A stretch of DNA of 64,000 nt from DASRFR01 sp035651455 (GTDB lineage: Bacteria; Acidobacteriota; Terriglobia; Terriglobales; Acidobacteriaceae). Numbering within the stretch: the first letter of the stretch is position 1; every line of letters begins with the position of its first letter. Shown in pieces: positions 53,731 through 61,752 of the stretch. Below the pieces are notes generated by a model. That model saw only the letters and a program-made list of their open reading frames with translations, was not told the origin of the DNA and made no database searches. Where the stretch lies: assembly GCA_035651455.1 (NCBI GenBank), contig DASRFR010000049.1, positions 124,001 through 188,000 of the forward strand, given 5' to 3'. The position numbers and the translations under genes are program-made.

Positions 53731-54666
53731 CTACTGCTCCATCACCATAGCCCCGGTCAGGTCGGCAATCTTGGCAATCCCGTTCTCCGATGCATAGCGC
53801 TGCAACTCATCGACAATTTTCTCCGTAGCACACGGGTCCCAGTAACTGGCGGTCCCGATCTGCACCGCGCTCGCCCCGGCCAACATGAACTCGGCAATGT
53901 CTTCTGCGTTGGAGATTCCGCCCATGCCGATTACGGGGATTTTTACCGCGTGAGCCGCGTCGTACACCATGCGTACAGCGATCGGTTTAATCGCGGGACC
54001 GGATAATCCGGCGGTGACGTTGGCGATTCGCGGCTTGCGGCTTTTTACATCGATTGCCATGGCCAGGAATGTGTTGACCAACGACAGCGCATCGGCGCCC
54101 GCATCCTGCGCCACGCGCGCCATTTGCGCGATGCTGGTCACATTGGGAGAGAGTTTTACAATGATGGGCCGCTTGGTGTTGCGGCGGGCTGTCGCCACTA
54201 CTTCATCCAGCAGGCGGGCATCGCAACCAAACTGGATGCCTCCGTGCTGCGTGTTCGGGCAGGATACATTCAGCTCGTAGGCGGCAATGCCTTCCCCTTC
54301 ATTGAGGATCTGGATCGTCTGCTCGTAGTCGGCGCGCGTGTAGCCAAACACATTTGCGAACACCACTACGTTCTTCTTCTCGCGCAGCGCGGGCAACTTC
54401 TCGTCTACAAAAGCGCGAGCTCCAATGTTTTGCAGGCCGATGGCATTCAGCATCCCGGCGGCGGTCTCATACAATCTCGGGGGTGGGTTGCCGACCATGG
54501 GCTCCTTTGAAAGCCCTTTGACGACGATGCCGCCTAGCTTATCCAGGTGCACGACATCTTCAAATTCCAGGCCATAACCGAACGTCCCGCTGGCCGCGAT
54601 CACGGGATTCTTCAGATCAATGCCGGCGATGCTGACGGAAAGATCGGGAGTGCCGGTGGGTGTCAT
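53731..54666 (-). CDS. pyrD: Dihydroorotate dehydrogenase, class 1B
   Basis: 311 residues. The FMN-site and active loop NVSCPNTQHGG contain the Cys base that marks class 1; the N-terminus LSVSIAGIDLKNPVIAASGT and VIGMGGISNAEDIAEFMLAG are typical of class 1B. It oxidises dihydroorotate to orotate, normally with NAD+ through a PyrK flavoprotein that is not in the window. Its start (54666) overlaps the stop of the upstream secreted phosphatase gene as ATGA, so translation may be coupled. Confidence 0.93.
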   Translation of the reverse strand: MTPTGTPDLSVSIAGIDLKNPVIAASGTFGYGLEFEDVVHLDKLGGIVVKGLSKEPMVGNPPPRLYETAAGMLNAIGLQNIGARAFVDEKLPALREKKNVVVFANVFGYTRADYEQTIQILNEGEGIAAYELNVSCPNTQHGGIQFGCDARLLDEVVATARRNTKRPIIVKLSPNVTSIAQMARVAQDAGADALSLVNTFLAMAIDVKSRKPRIANVTAGLSGPAIKPIAVRMVYDAAHAVKIPVIGMGGISNAEDIAEFMLAGASAVQIGTASYWDPCATEKIVDELQRYASENGIAKIADLTGAMVMEQ

Positions 54667-56345
54667 TGTGCACCCGCTGACGAAAGTTCAAGCGACGCCG
54701 GCTTCGGTGTCGTCGAGGGCTTTCTTGGCCCCAGCTCGTGAAGAGGACCGGTGCCTTCCGCCCGGCGGTGTCCGGCCAGCGCTTCAGCCAATACCCGCCC
54801 GGTGGCATGACTCGGAGCGTTGATGCCAAGCAATGAGGCCAGCGTCACCGCAAGGTCGACTGGTTCCGCATGGTCGCGATATGCTCCTGGCTGGAAAGGC
54901 AATCCATAAAAGGCAAGCGGAACGTGCGTGTCGTAGGTATAGGGAGAGGCATGATCGGTCCCCTTTGCGATGCCGACAGTAAACGGGGGAGGAACTCCCA
55001 TCACGTACCACCCTCCTTCCGGCGAGTAGCTGTGCAGGAATTTGCGGCCCAATTCCGCGCCGGGCGCATCGCCCGCGGCCAGTTGAGTCCGGGTATAGTA
55101 ACCACGCAAGCCGAGCTGCAGCATGGCCTCGCCCACGTCGTGTTCGGCGGCCGCCTCGTCTAATTTGAGAGCTGCCAGGGCATCCTGGTTGAGCCACGCC
55201 AAAGGATAATCGAAGCTTTTGACGTATTCGGCCGCGCGGCCGGGCGATAGTTTTGCGGCTAGGGCCGAGTTCAGCTGCGCCTTGGCATTGCCCAGGTTAG
55301 CTGCTGGGATGCGCATGCTCGCCGCCACGCTCGGCAAAGGCGAAACGCCGTGGTCCGCCGAAAGAGCTAACCAAACATTGGCGAGCCCCACCTCGTGGCC
55401 AAGGAAGCTATAGAAATCCGCCAGGTCTCGATCGAGCGCCAGCGCCATGGCCTGCATCTCGGGAGCGTCCGGTCCCAGTTCATGCCCCAGGAGATCGTTC
55501 GCCGAAAGGCTGACGATCAGCAGGTCGGTAGCGGGACCACTCCCCAGTTTCTCGTACAAAACGAGTTCTTTGGCGAACTCGATTTCATAATCGTTGGCGA
55601 AAGGCGTGGACCCAACCACGTCAAAGAATGCGGCTGATTCCTTGTTGCCGCCCGGCGGCGTGGTTCGGCGCAACGTCTTCCCGTCCTCGTCTTTCCACTC
55701 GCGGTTCCAGTATTTGTCGACGCGTTTCGAAGAATTAAACTCCTGTACCCACGACGGCAGATCTTTACGGTAATAAGAGGACGTGATCCAGGCGCCGGAC
55801 TTCTGATCGATCCAGTAAGCGCCATCCCCCGAAAAACCCGCGGGCAGGATCGCGGCACGATCTTTAAGCGCGATGCCAAACACGCGCGCCTTGCCTTGTG
55901 TGGCCAGCTTGAGTTCGTCGCCCAGCGTGTCTGACCGGAGATTGTGCGGGGATGCGCCTGGACCGTCGCCTTCTCCAAGGGTCCTAGTTTCGTCATCCTC
56001 GACCGAGGTGACCATTTTTTTCTTTTGCGGATCCCACCATTCATTCGCCACGATCCCATGTCCGCTGGTGTAAGCGCCCGAAAGCAGCGTGGCATGTCCC
56101 GGAGCCGTCCGCGTGTTCGCGTAATCGTAGTTACACTCGGTGAAGTTTGCGCCGTGATCGAGGAACAGGCGAAAGCCGCCTTCGCCGAAGCCGTCGCGAT
56201 AGCGCTCCAGGTAGTCTCCGCGGAATTGATCGATGATGACGATTACCAGCAGTTTGGGATGCGCATTGTACGCCGACGCGGCGCAGGATCCCACGATCGA
56301 TGACAGGCACAGCCCCCAGCTTAAGAATCGCCCCAGCGTTTTCAT
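54663..56345 (-). CDS. Exported alkaline phosphatase/nucleotide pyrophosphatase-family protein
   Basis: 560 residues with a signal peptide (MKTLGRFLSWGLCLSSIVGS). The phosphodiesterase/alkaline phosphatase fold has the metal Asp in VIVIIDQFRGD, the Thr nucleophile in YANTRTAPGHATLLSG and the zinc ligands in ALSADHGVSPL and the late motif GTDHASPYTYDTHVP. Relatives of this PafA-like group hydrolyse phosphomonoesters with little metal specificity. Periplasmic phosphate salvage is likely. Tail-to-head overlap with pyrD on the same strand. Confidence 0.9.
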   Translation of the reverse strand: MKTLGRFLSWGLCLSSIVGSCAASAYNAHPKLLVIVIIDQFRGDYLERYRDGFGEGGFRLFLDHGANFTECNYDYANTRTAPGHATLLSGAYTSGHGIVANEWWDPQKKKMVTSVEDDETRTLGEGDGPGASPHNLRSDTLGDELKLATQGKARVFGIALKDRAAILPAGFSGDGAYWIDQKSGAWITSSYYRKDLPSWVQEFNSSKRVDKYWNREWKDEDGKTLRRTTPPGGNKESAAFFDVVGSTPFANDYEIEFAKELVLYEKLGSGPATDLLIVSLSANDLLGHELGPDAPEMQAMALALDRDLADFYSFLGHEVGLANVWLALSADHGVSPLPSVAASMRIPAANLGNAKAQLNSALAAKLSPGRAAEYVKSFDYPLAWLNQDALAALKLDEAAAEHDVGEAMLQLGLRGYYTRTQLAAGDAPGAELGRKFLHSYSPEGGWYVMGVPPPFTVGIAKGTDHASPYTYDTHVPLAFYGLPFQPGAYRDHAEPVDLAVTLASLLGINAPSHATGRVLAEALAGHRRAEGTGPLHELGPRKPSTTPKPASLELSSAGAQ

Positions 56346-56486
56346 TGCGTCGTAGTTTACATTCTCCCCGGGTCATCGCCAAAGATTGGAAGTACTTTCT
56401 TGCTGCGCGGCTGTACCGCGGTTCCATTGCGGGGCACGGGCAGGCCTGTAGTATCCTTTTTCTGATTTCTTGATTCGGGGGCGAAC

Positions 56487-56930
56487 ATGAAGTCTGGTCT
56501 CATCACCGCAGCCATCGCTTTTATTGCGCTGTCGATCGGATTGGTGTTTTCCATGTCGGTCTCATCGTCTGCAGCCAGCGACCCGGAAATCGAGCGCGGA
56601 CGCTACCTGGTCACCGAAGTTGCGAAATGCGGAGACTGCCACACGCCCATGAATGACAAGGGCGAACTGATTCAGGACAAGTGGCTGCAGGGCGCACAAC
56701 TTTCGTTCAAGCCTGCGGCCCCGGTTCCGGAGTGGGCAGAACGAGCTCCCAACATCGCTGGACTGCGCGGCTGGGAAGAAGCTTCGGCGATCAAATTCTT
56801 CATGACCGGCATTGCCTATAACGATCTGCCTCCGCGACCGCCGATGCCGCAGTACCACATGACGAAGGAAGACGCGACCGCCATAGTGCACTATCTGAAG
56901 TCGTTGTCTCCGACGGGCCAGAGCAAATAG
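56487..56930 (+). CDS. Exported c-type cytochrome
   Basis: 147 residues. Signal peptide (FIALSIGLVFSMSVSSSAAS) and one heme site CGDCH in RGRYLVTEVAKCGDCHTPMN; a later Met in MPQYHMTKEDATAIVHYLKS is the likely distal ligand. Single-heme cytochrome for periplasmic electron transfer; partner unknown. No oxidase or dehydrogenase adjacent. Confidence 0.88.
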   Translation: MKSGLITAAIAFIALSIGLVFSMSVSSSAASDPEIERGRYLVTEVAKCGDCHTPMNDKGELIQDKWLQGAQLSFKPAAPVPEWAERAPNIAGLRGWEEASAIKFFMTGIAYNDLPPRPPMPQYHMTKEDATAIVHYLKSLSPTGQSK

Positions 56931-56959
56931 CGCCTCGAGCGCTCAGTCCAGCCCGGTCA

Positions 56960-57955
56960 ATGACGAAACCCATTCTGCCTCGCGAGCCGGAGCTGCTGGC
57001 CTCGTCCGTGCTGGCCGGGACAATCTCGTACGTTCTGCTGGTAACTGCCGCGTTTTTTATTATCCAAGCGACTGGCCTCGCGGCCGCCTTAAGCACGGCT
57101 TTTCCCGCGGCATTCGCCAGCTTTGCTCTGCTCGTCGCGCCACTCTGGCTGTTCGGGTTCGGCGCCGCGGAATGGCTGCGGCAAGAACTCCCAAGCTCGT
57201 GGCCCCAAATCATTCTCGCCGCCCTGCTCGGGATCCCTTACCTCGTGTTTGCAGTGGCCACCGGACACTTGCGCCCAGCTGTTTGCAGCACGATATTCCT
57301 GTTGCCGGTGATTGCCGCATGGCTCATGCGAAGCGCTGCGACGGACAAGCTCGTCTGCGAGGACGGCATCGTTCTGGGGGCCGTCGCGGCGATTCAGATG
57401 AGCAGCCTACTGGCGTCCGCCTGGCCCTACGCTGGACTGGCGGCGCTTCCCAAGCTCTTTCTGCTCGATGCCGTTTTATATGTTTACCTGGTCGTGCGCC
57501 AACTGCCGGGAATCGGCTACTCGCTCGTGCCCACCGCGCGTGCGGCTGTCGTCGGGATGCGGGAATTCGTTTTCTTCCTGCCCTTCGGCATCGGCCTGGG
57601 ATTCGCTTTGCGTTTCATTCATTTTCACGAGGGCATGCCCCTGGTCGGAAATTTTGTGCTGCGAATCGCGCTAACCGGCCTCTTCGCGGCAATTCCAGAA
57701 GAGATTTTTTTCCGCGGTATTCTGCAGAATTTATTGGAGTCGCGGCTACGACAGACCGCAGCCTTGGCGCTGGCGTCACTCCTGTTCGGATTAGCGCATT
57801 TCAACAAGGGAGCCGCTTTCAACTGGCGCTACGTAATTCTGGCAGCAATCGCCGGCGTCTTCTATGGACGCGCCTGGCGTGACCGCCGGCAGGTTTTATC
57901 ATCGGTCATCACGCACACCGCGGTCGATGTCGTGTGGTCGGTCTGGTTTCGCTGA
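56960..57955 (+). CDS. CPBP-family intramembrane glutamic protease
   Basis: 331 residues, mostly membrane spans. Motif 1 is PEEIFFRGILQNLLESR (E-E-x3-R), motif 2 LLFGLAHFN, and the later HTAVDVVW. These are the catalytic residues of CAAX-processing/CPBP proteases, also linked to exosortase-related proteins. The protein starts 29 bases after the cytochrome gene and may share its transcript. The substrate is unknown. Confidence 0.85.
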   Translation: MTKPILPREPELLASSVLAGTISYVLLVTAAFFIIQATGLAAALSTAFPAAFASFALLVAPLWLFGFGAAEWLRQELPSSWPQIILAALLGIPYLVFAVATGHLRPAVCSTIFLLPVIAAWLMRSAATDKLVCEDGIVLGAVAAIQMSSLLASAWPYAGLAALPKLFLLDAVLYVYLVVRQLPGIGYSLVPTARAAVVGMREFVFFLPFGIGLGFALRFIHFHEGMPLVGNFVLRIALTGLFAAIPEEIFFRGILQNLLESRLRQTAALALASLLFGLAHFNKGAAFNWRYVILAAIAGVFYGRAWRDRRQVLSSVITHTAVDVVWSVWFR

Positions 57956-58084
57956 CCCGAACATCCCGCAGTGCCTGCCCGCCAGCTCTGAGCAATCCCG
58001 CAAGTTCCCGAAATGGGAGCATTCGCGTACTCCGTGCTTAAGCCGTGATTCGCCCAGCCATTTCCGGTACATTAATAAGTTTCT

Positions 58085-59377
58085 ATGCTTGACTTGGCTT
58101 TCGTTCGTGACAACCTGTCGCTTGTCGAAGAGAAGCTGCGCGATCGCGGAATGAATCCTGCCGACGTGCTCAAGGACTTCCGCGCCATTGACGCCGAGCG
58201 CCGGCAGGCCATCACCGAGGTCGAAACCCTCAAGGCGCAGCGTAACCAGGCCTCGGAGCAGATCGCCGCGCTCAAGAAAAGCGGCCAGGATGCCAGCGCG
58301 CAGATCGCACAAACCAAGGATCTACGCGAGAAGATCCCGCAGCTCGAGAAATCGGCCCAGGAGTACGATGCGCGTTTACGGCAACTGCTCGCCGGCATCC
58401 CCAACCTGCCTCACGCTTCGGTGCCGGTAGGGAAGAGCGCCGAAGAGAATGTCGAGGTACGACGCTGGGGTACGCTGCCGCAGTTTGACTTCAACCCCAA
58501 GGCGCACTGGGACCTGGGCGAGCAGCTTGGCGTGCTGGATTTTGAGCGGGCCGTCAAGATCACCGGCGCCCGCTTCGCGGTGTATTGGGATCTGGGCGCG
58601 AAGCTCGAGCGCGCGCTCGCCAACTTCATGCTCGACCTGCACACCCGCGAGCATGGCTACACCGAAGTGCTTCCGCCCTGCCTGGTGAATTCAGATTCCA
58701 TGTATGGCACGGGACAGCTTCCGAAGTTCGCCGCTGACTCCTTTCGCGTGCCTTTCGGGGACCGCGATTTATGGCTGATTCCCACCGCCGAGGTTCCGGT
58801 CACGAATCTTTATCGCGATGAAGTTCTCGATATTGCTCGGCTGCCGATTTCACTCACCGCCTGCACGCCGTGTTTTCGCAGCGAAGCAGGTTCTTACGGC
58901 AAGGACGTGCGCGGCATCATCCGCCAGCATCAGTTTCAGAAGGTTGAGTTAGTGAAATTCGCCCATCCCGAAAGCTCGTATGAGGAGCATGAAAAACTGA
59001 CTCGCAATGCGGAAATGGTGTTGCAGAAACTAGGCGTGCCGTATCGCGTCGTAGCCCTTTGCACCGGCGACATGGGAGCAGCATCGGCGAAAACCTATGA
59101 CATCGAAGTCTGGCTGCCGGGCCAGCAGTTGTACCGCGAGATTTCGTCGTGCTCTAATTTCGAGTCGTACCAGGCACGCCGGGCTAATATCCGCTTTCGT
59201 CCTGAGGGCAAGAATAAAACGGAATTTGTCCACACCCTGAACGGCAGTGGGCTCGCTATTGGCCGAACCTGGGTGGCAATCGTCGAGAACTATCAGCAGG
59301 CGGATGGCAGTGTAGTGATTCCGCAGGCACTTCGGCCTTATATTGGCGTGGATAGAATCGTACCCCGGAAGTTCTAA
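58085..59377 (+). CDS. serS: Seryl-tRNA synthetase
   Basis: 430 residues. The N-terminal coiled-coil tRNA arm (EVETLKAQRNQASEQIAALK) is followed by the class II core: motif 2 FRSEAGSYGKDVRGIIRQHQ, motif 3 GSGLAIGRTWVAIVEN. The start ATG at 58085 lacks an obvious ribosome site. Confidence 0.96.
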   Translation: MLDLAFVRDNLSLVEEKLRDRGMNPADVLKDFRAIDAERRQAITEVETLKAQRNQASEQIAALKKSGQDASAQIAQTKDLREKIPQLEKSAQEYDARLRQLLAGIPNLPHASVPVGKSAEENVEVRRWGTLPQFDFNPKAHWDLGEQLGVLDFERAVKITGARFAVYWDLGAKLERALANFMLDLHTREHGYTEVLPPCLVNSDSMYGTGQLPKFAADSFRVPFGDRDLWLIPTAEVPVTNLYRDEVLDIARLPISLTACTPCFRSEAGSYGKDVRGIIRQHQFQKVELVKFAHPESSYEEHEKLTRNAEMVLQKLGVPYRVVALCTGDMGAASAKTYDIEVWLPGQQLYREISSCSNFESYQARRANIRFRPEGKNKTEFVHTLNGSGLAIGRTWVAIVENYQQADGSVVIPQALRPYIGVDRIVPRKF

Positions 59378-59461
59378 CCTGCATCTATATACGGGCGGTG
59401 CCACACGGACGGTGCACCCCACGGAAATGGTGTCAAACAGTTCGGTTGCGAGGTGGACAAC

Positions 59462-59899
59462 TTGAACATACACTCCCAGAGAGCCGATGCCAGCCCGGCG
59501 GTTCCGAGCGCGCCATCTCTCCCGATGAACGCCGTTTGGCGGACAATTCGCGGCTACATCCTCTGGTCGTACGAGCGTGGCACCATCCACTACGACATCA
59601 TGGTCACGCTTATCCTGGTATTCGTCCTTTTTTCGCCGTACTGGATTAACTTCAACGATAAACCGGTGGAACACAACCCGCATCCAACCGGAGTAGAGGT
59701 AGTTCCGGATCGGCAGGGTGGATTCATCTATCAGATTGAAGGCGCGGCAGTTACGGCGACCCAGCCGTCTGAAATTCAAGATCAGTTGCGGCAAATCATT
59801 GAGCCCATCTCCGGGGCTGTGTCAGTCACGAAATACGAAGCTATTAGGGATTCCAAGGGCCGGGTGGATCATTACAAAGTCTGGGCACAGAAAGAGTAA
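59462..59899 (+). CDS. Hypothetical single-span membrane protein
   Basis: 145 residues from a TTG at 59462 preceded by GAGGTGG; a GTG at 59453 is also possible. After about 30 polar residues come a membrane span (YDIMVTLILVFVLFSPYWIN) and a soluble domain of about 85 residues, largely strand and helix. No known family. It starts 40 bases before the LolA-like gene and is likely cotranscribed, so it may be part of the same envelope function. Confidence 0.65.
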   Translation: MNIHSQRADASPAVPSAPSLPMNAVWRTIRGYILWSYERGTIHYDIMVTLILVFVLFSPYWINFNDKPVEHNPHPTGVEVVPDRQGGFIYQIEGAAVTATQPSEIQDQLRQIIEPISGAVSVTKYEAIRDSKGRVDHYKVWAQKE

Positions 59900-59939
59900 G
59901 CTTCGGAAATCCTGTTTCAGCAATCACCGGCTATCGCTG

Positions 59940-60659
59940 ATGAAATTCCCTACAACGCGTCTGGCAGTCCTGGCAATGTTGCTGGCGGGGTCTGTAGCCG
60001 GTTCTCTGCCCGTGTGGGGGCAAGCCGCGAATTCCAGCAAAACCAACCTTGACGCCGTCCTCGACTCCATGGACAAGGCTGCTGCCAACTTTCGGACGAC
60101 CGAAGCTAATTTTGAGTGGGACCAGTATCAGAAAGTAATCGACGATACCGATGTGCAAAAGGGCAAGATCTACTATCGGCGGCAGGGCGATGAAGTGCAG
60201 ATGGCGGCCGACATCGCCGAACCCGACAAGAAATATGTGCTGTTCAGCGGCGGCAAAGTTTCGGTTTATCAGCCCAAGATCGACCAAGTCACCGAATACA
60301 ATGCCGGCAAAAAGAGGGCAGATGTCGAGAGCTTCCTGGTTCTCGGCTTCGGCGGCGGAGGCCATGAGCTGCTCAAATCCTATGACGTCAAGTATTTGGG
60401 AGACGAGCAGTTGGGCGCAGTCAAGGCCGCCAAGCTGGAGCTGATCCCGAAATCGCAGAGTGTTCGCAACAACGTGGAACGCATCTTGTTGTGGATCGAC
60501 CCCAGCCGGGGCATTTCCGTGCAACAGCAGTTCTTTCAAGGACAGGGTGACTACCGCCTCGCCAAGTATTCGGATATCAAGTTGAACGAGAAGATTCCCG
60601 ATAACGCCTTCAAACTTAAAACGACGAGCAAGACCAAAACCACTTCGCCCCAGGGTTGA
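59940..60659 (+). CDS. LolA-like outer-membrane lipoprotein carrier/sorting protein
   Basis: 239 residues from the ATG at 59940. Signal peptide (RLAVLAMLLAGSVAGSLPVW). Mature domain: TEANFEWDQYQKVIDDTDVQ, KGKIYYRRQGDEVQMAADIA, KYVLFSGGKVSVYQPKIDQV and the C-terminal WIDPSRGISVQQQFFQGQGD resemble the LolA/outer-membrane lipoprotein-sorting family. It could carry lipoproteins or glycolipids across the periplasm. No lolB or lolCDE is near. Confidence 0.82.
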   Translation: MKFPTTRLAVLAMLLAGSVAGSLPVWGQAANSSKTNLDAVLDSMDKAAANFRTTEANFEWDQYQKVIDDTDVQKGKIYYRRQGDEVQMAADIAEPDKKYVLFSGGKVSVYQPKIDQVTEYNAGKKRADVESFLVLGFGGGGHELLKSYDVKYLGDEQLGAVKAAKLELIPKSQSVRNNVERILLWIDPSRGISVQQQFFQGQGDYRLAKYSDIKLNEKIPDNAFKLKTTSKTKTTSPQG

Positions 60660-60674
60660 CGCTGAAACAGCGTC
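60658..60674 (+). other. Hairpin at the LolA stop codon
   Basis: GACGCTG-AAA-CAGCGTC is a perfect 7-bp stem with a 3-base loop starting in the stop codon, with no T run after it. It could weakly terminate or protect the 3' end. Confidence 0.35.
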
Positions 60675-60688
60675 TTGCCAGATAAAAG

Positions 60689-60717
60689 CTGACTTCGCCT
60701 ATACGGGACGATATACT
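60689..60717 (+). promoter_or_regulatory. Promoter of the small conserved gene
   Basis: -35 CTGACT (60689-60694, 4 of 6) and -10 TATACT (60712-60717, 5 of 6), 17-base spacing, 27 bases before the start codon. Confidence 0.55.
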
Positions 60718-60744
60718 GCAAATACACCTCATAGAGTGAGATTC

Positions 60745-60960
60745 ATGGCAAAGGTTTTCACCATTCCCGTACCTCCCGACATGGGCCGCAAGAAGCGTGA
60801 ACGCACCTCCGATCCACGCTACGTCGATGGACAACGCCTGCTGGTAGAAGCCATGAAATACCTGGCGCAGACGGATCCGGTCTCGAACCGTTCCGCGATT
60901 GAGCTGCTTTCGGAACACGTTCGCACGCGCTTCCGCATGAGCGATTCGCCCCTGGGGTAG
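60745..60960 (+). CDS. Small conserved hypothetical protein
   Basis: 71 residues from the ATG at 60745, basic at the start (MAKVFTIPVPPDMGRKKRER) and helical later (QRLLVEAMKYLAQTDPVSNR). No signal or membrane segment. It has its own likely promoter. Not recognised; could bind nucleic acid by its basic N-terminus, but that is a guess. Confidence 0.6.
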   Translation: MAKVFTIPVPPDMGRKKRERTSDPRYVDGQRLLVEAMKYLAQTDPVSNRSAIELLSEHVRTRFRMSDSPLG

Positions 60961-61173
60961 CCAACCGCATTCGCGTCATCCAGCTTGCATTTCTCCCCGC
61001 TGCTCTCCCAATCAACGGGCAACATGCTCCTGCACACTGATGTGCGCCCATTCTGAATCACAAGAACTGTGACCCGCAGTCGCCTCCTCCCGCTTTCACG
61101 CGGTGACCGCGAGCGACAGCGAACGACACTGCGAACAGCCACTGAAAACTCTCGATGCGAAGCCCAGTCCAGC

Positions 61174-61203
61174 TTGTAAACCGCGGCCTTTCTCTGTTAT
61201 TGT
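61174..61203 (+). promoter_or_regulatory. Possible promoter of the molybdenum hydroxylase genes
   Basis: -35 TTGTAA (61174-61179) and -10 TATTGT (61198-61203), both 4 of 6, with an 18-base spacer, about 48 bases before the 2Fe-2S subunit start. Confidence 0.4.
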
Positions 61204-61250
61204 GGGCGCCCGCACAACGTCCTGCCGTTTCCGAAGCAGTTGAGGGTCTT

Positions 61251-61748
<498 letters not shown>

Positions 61749-61752
61749 AACC

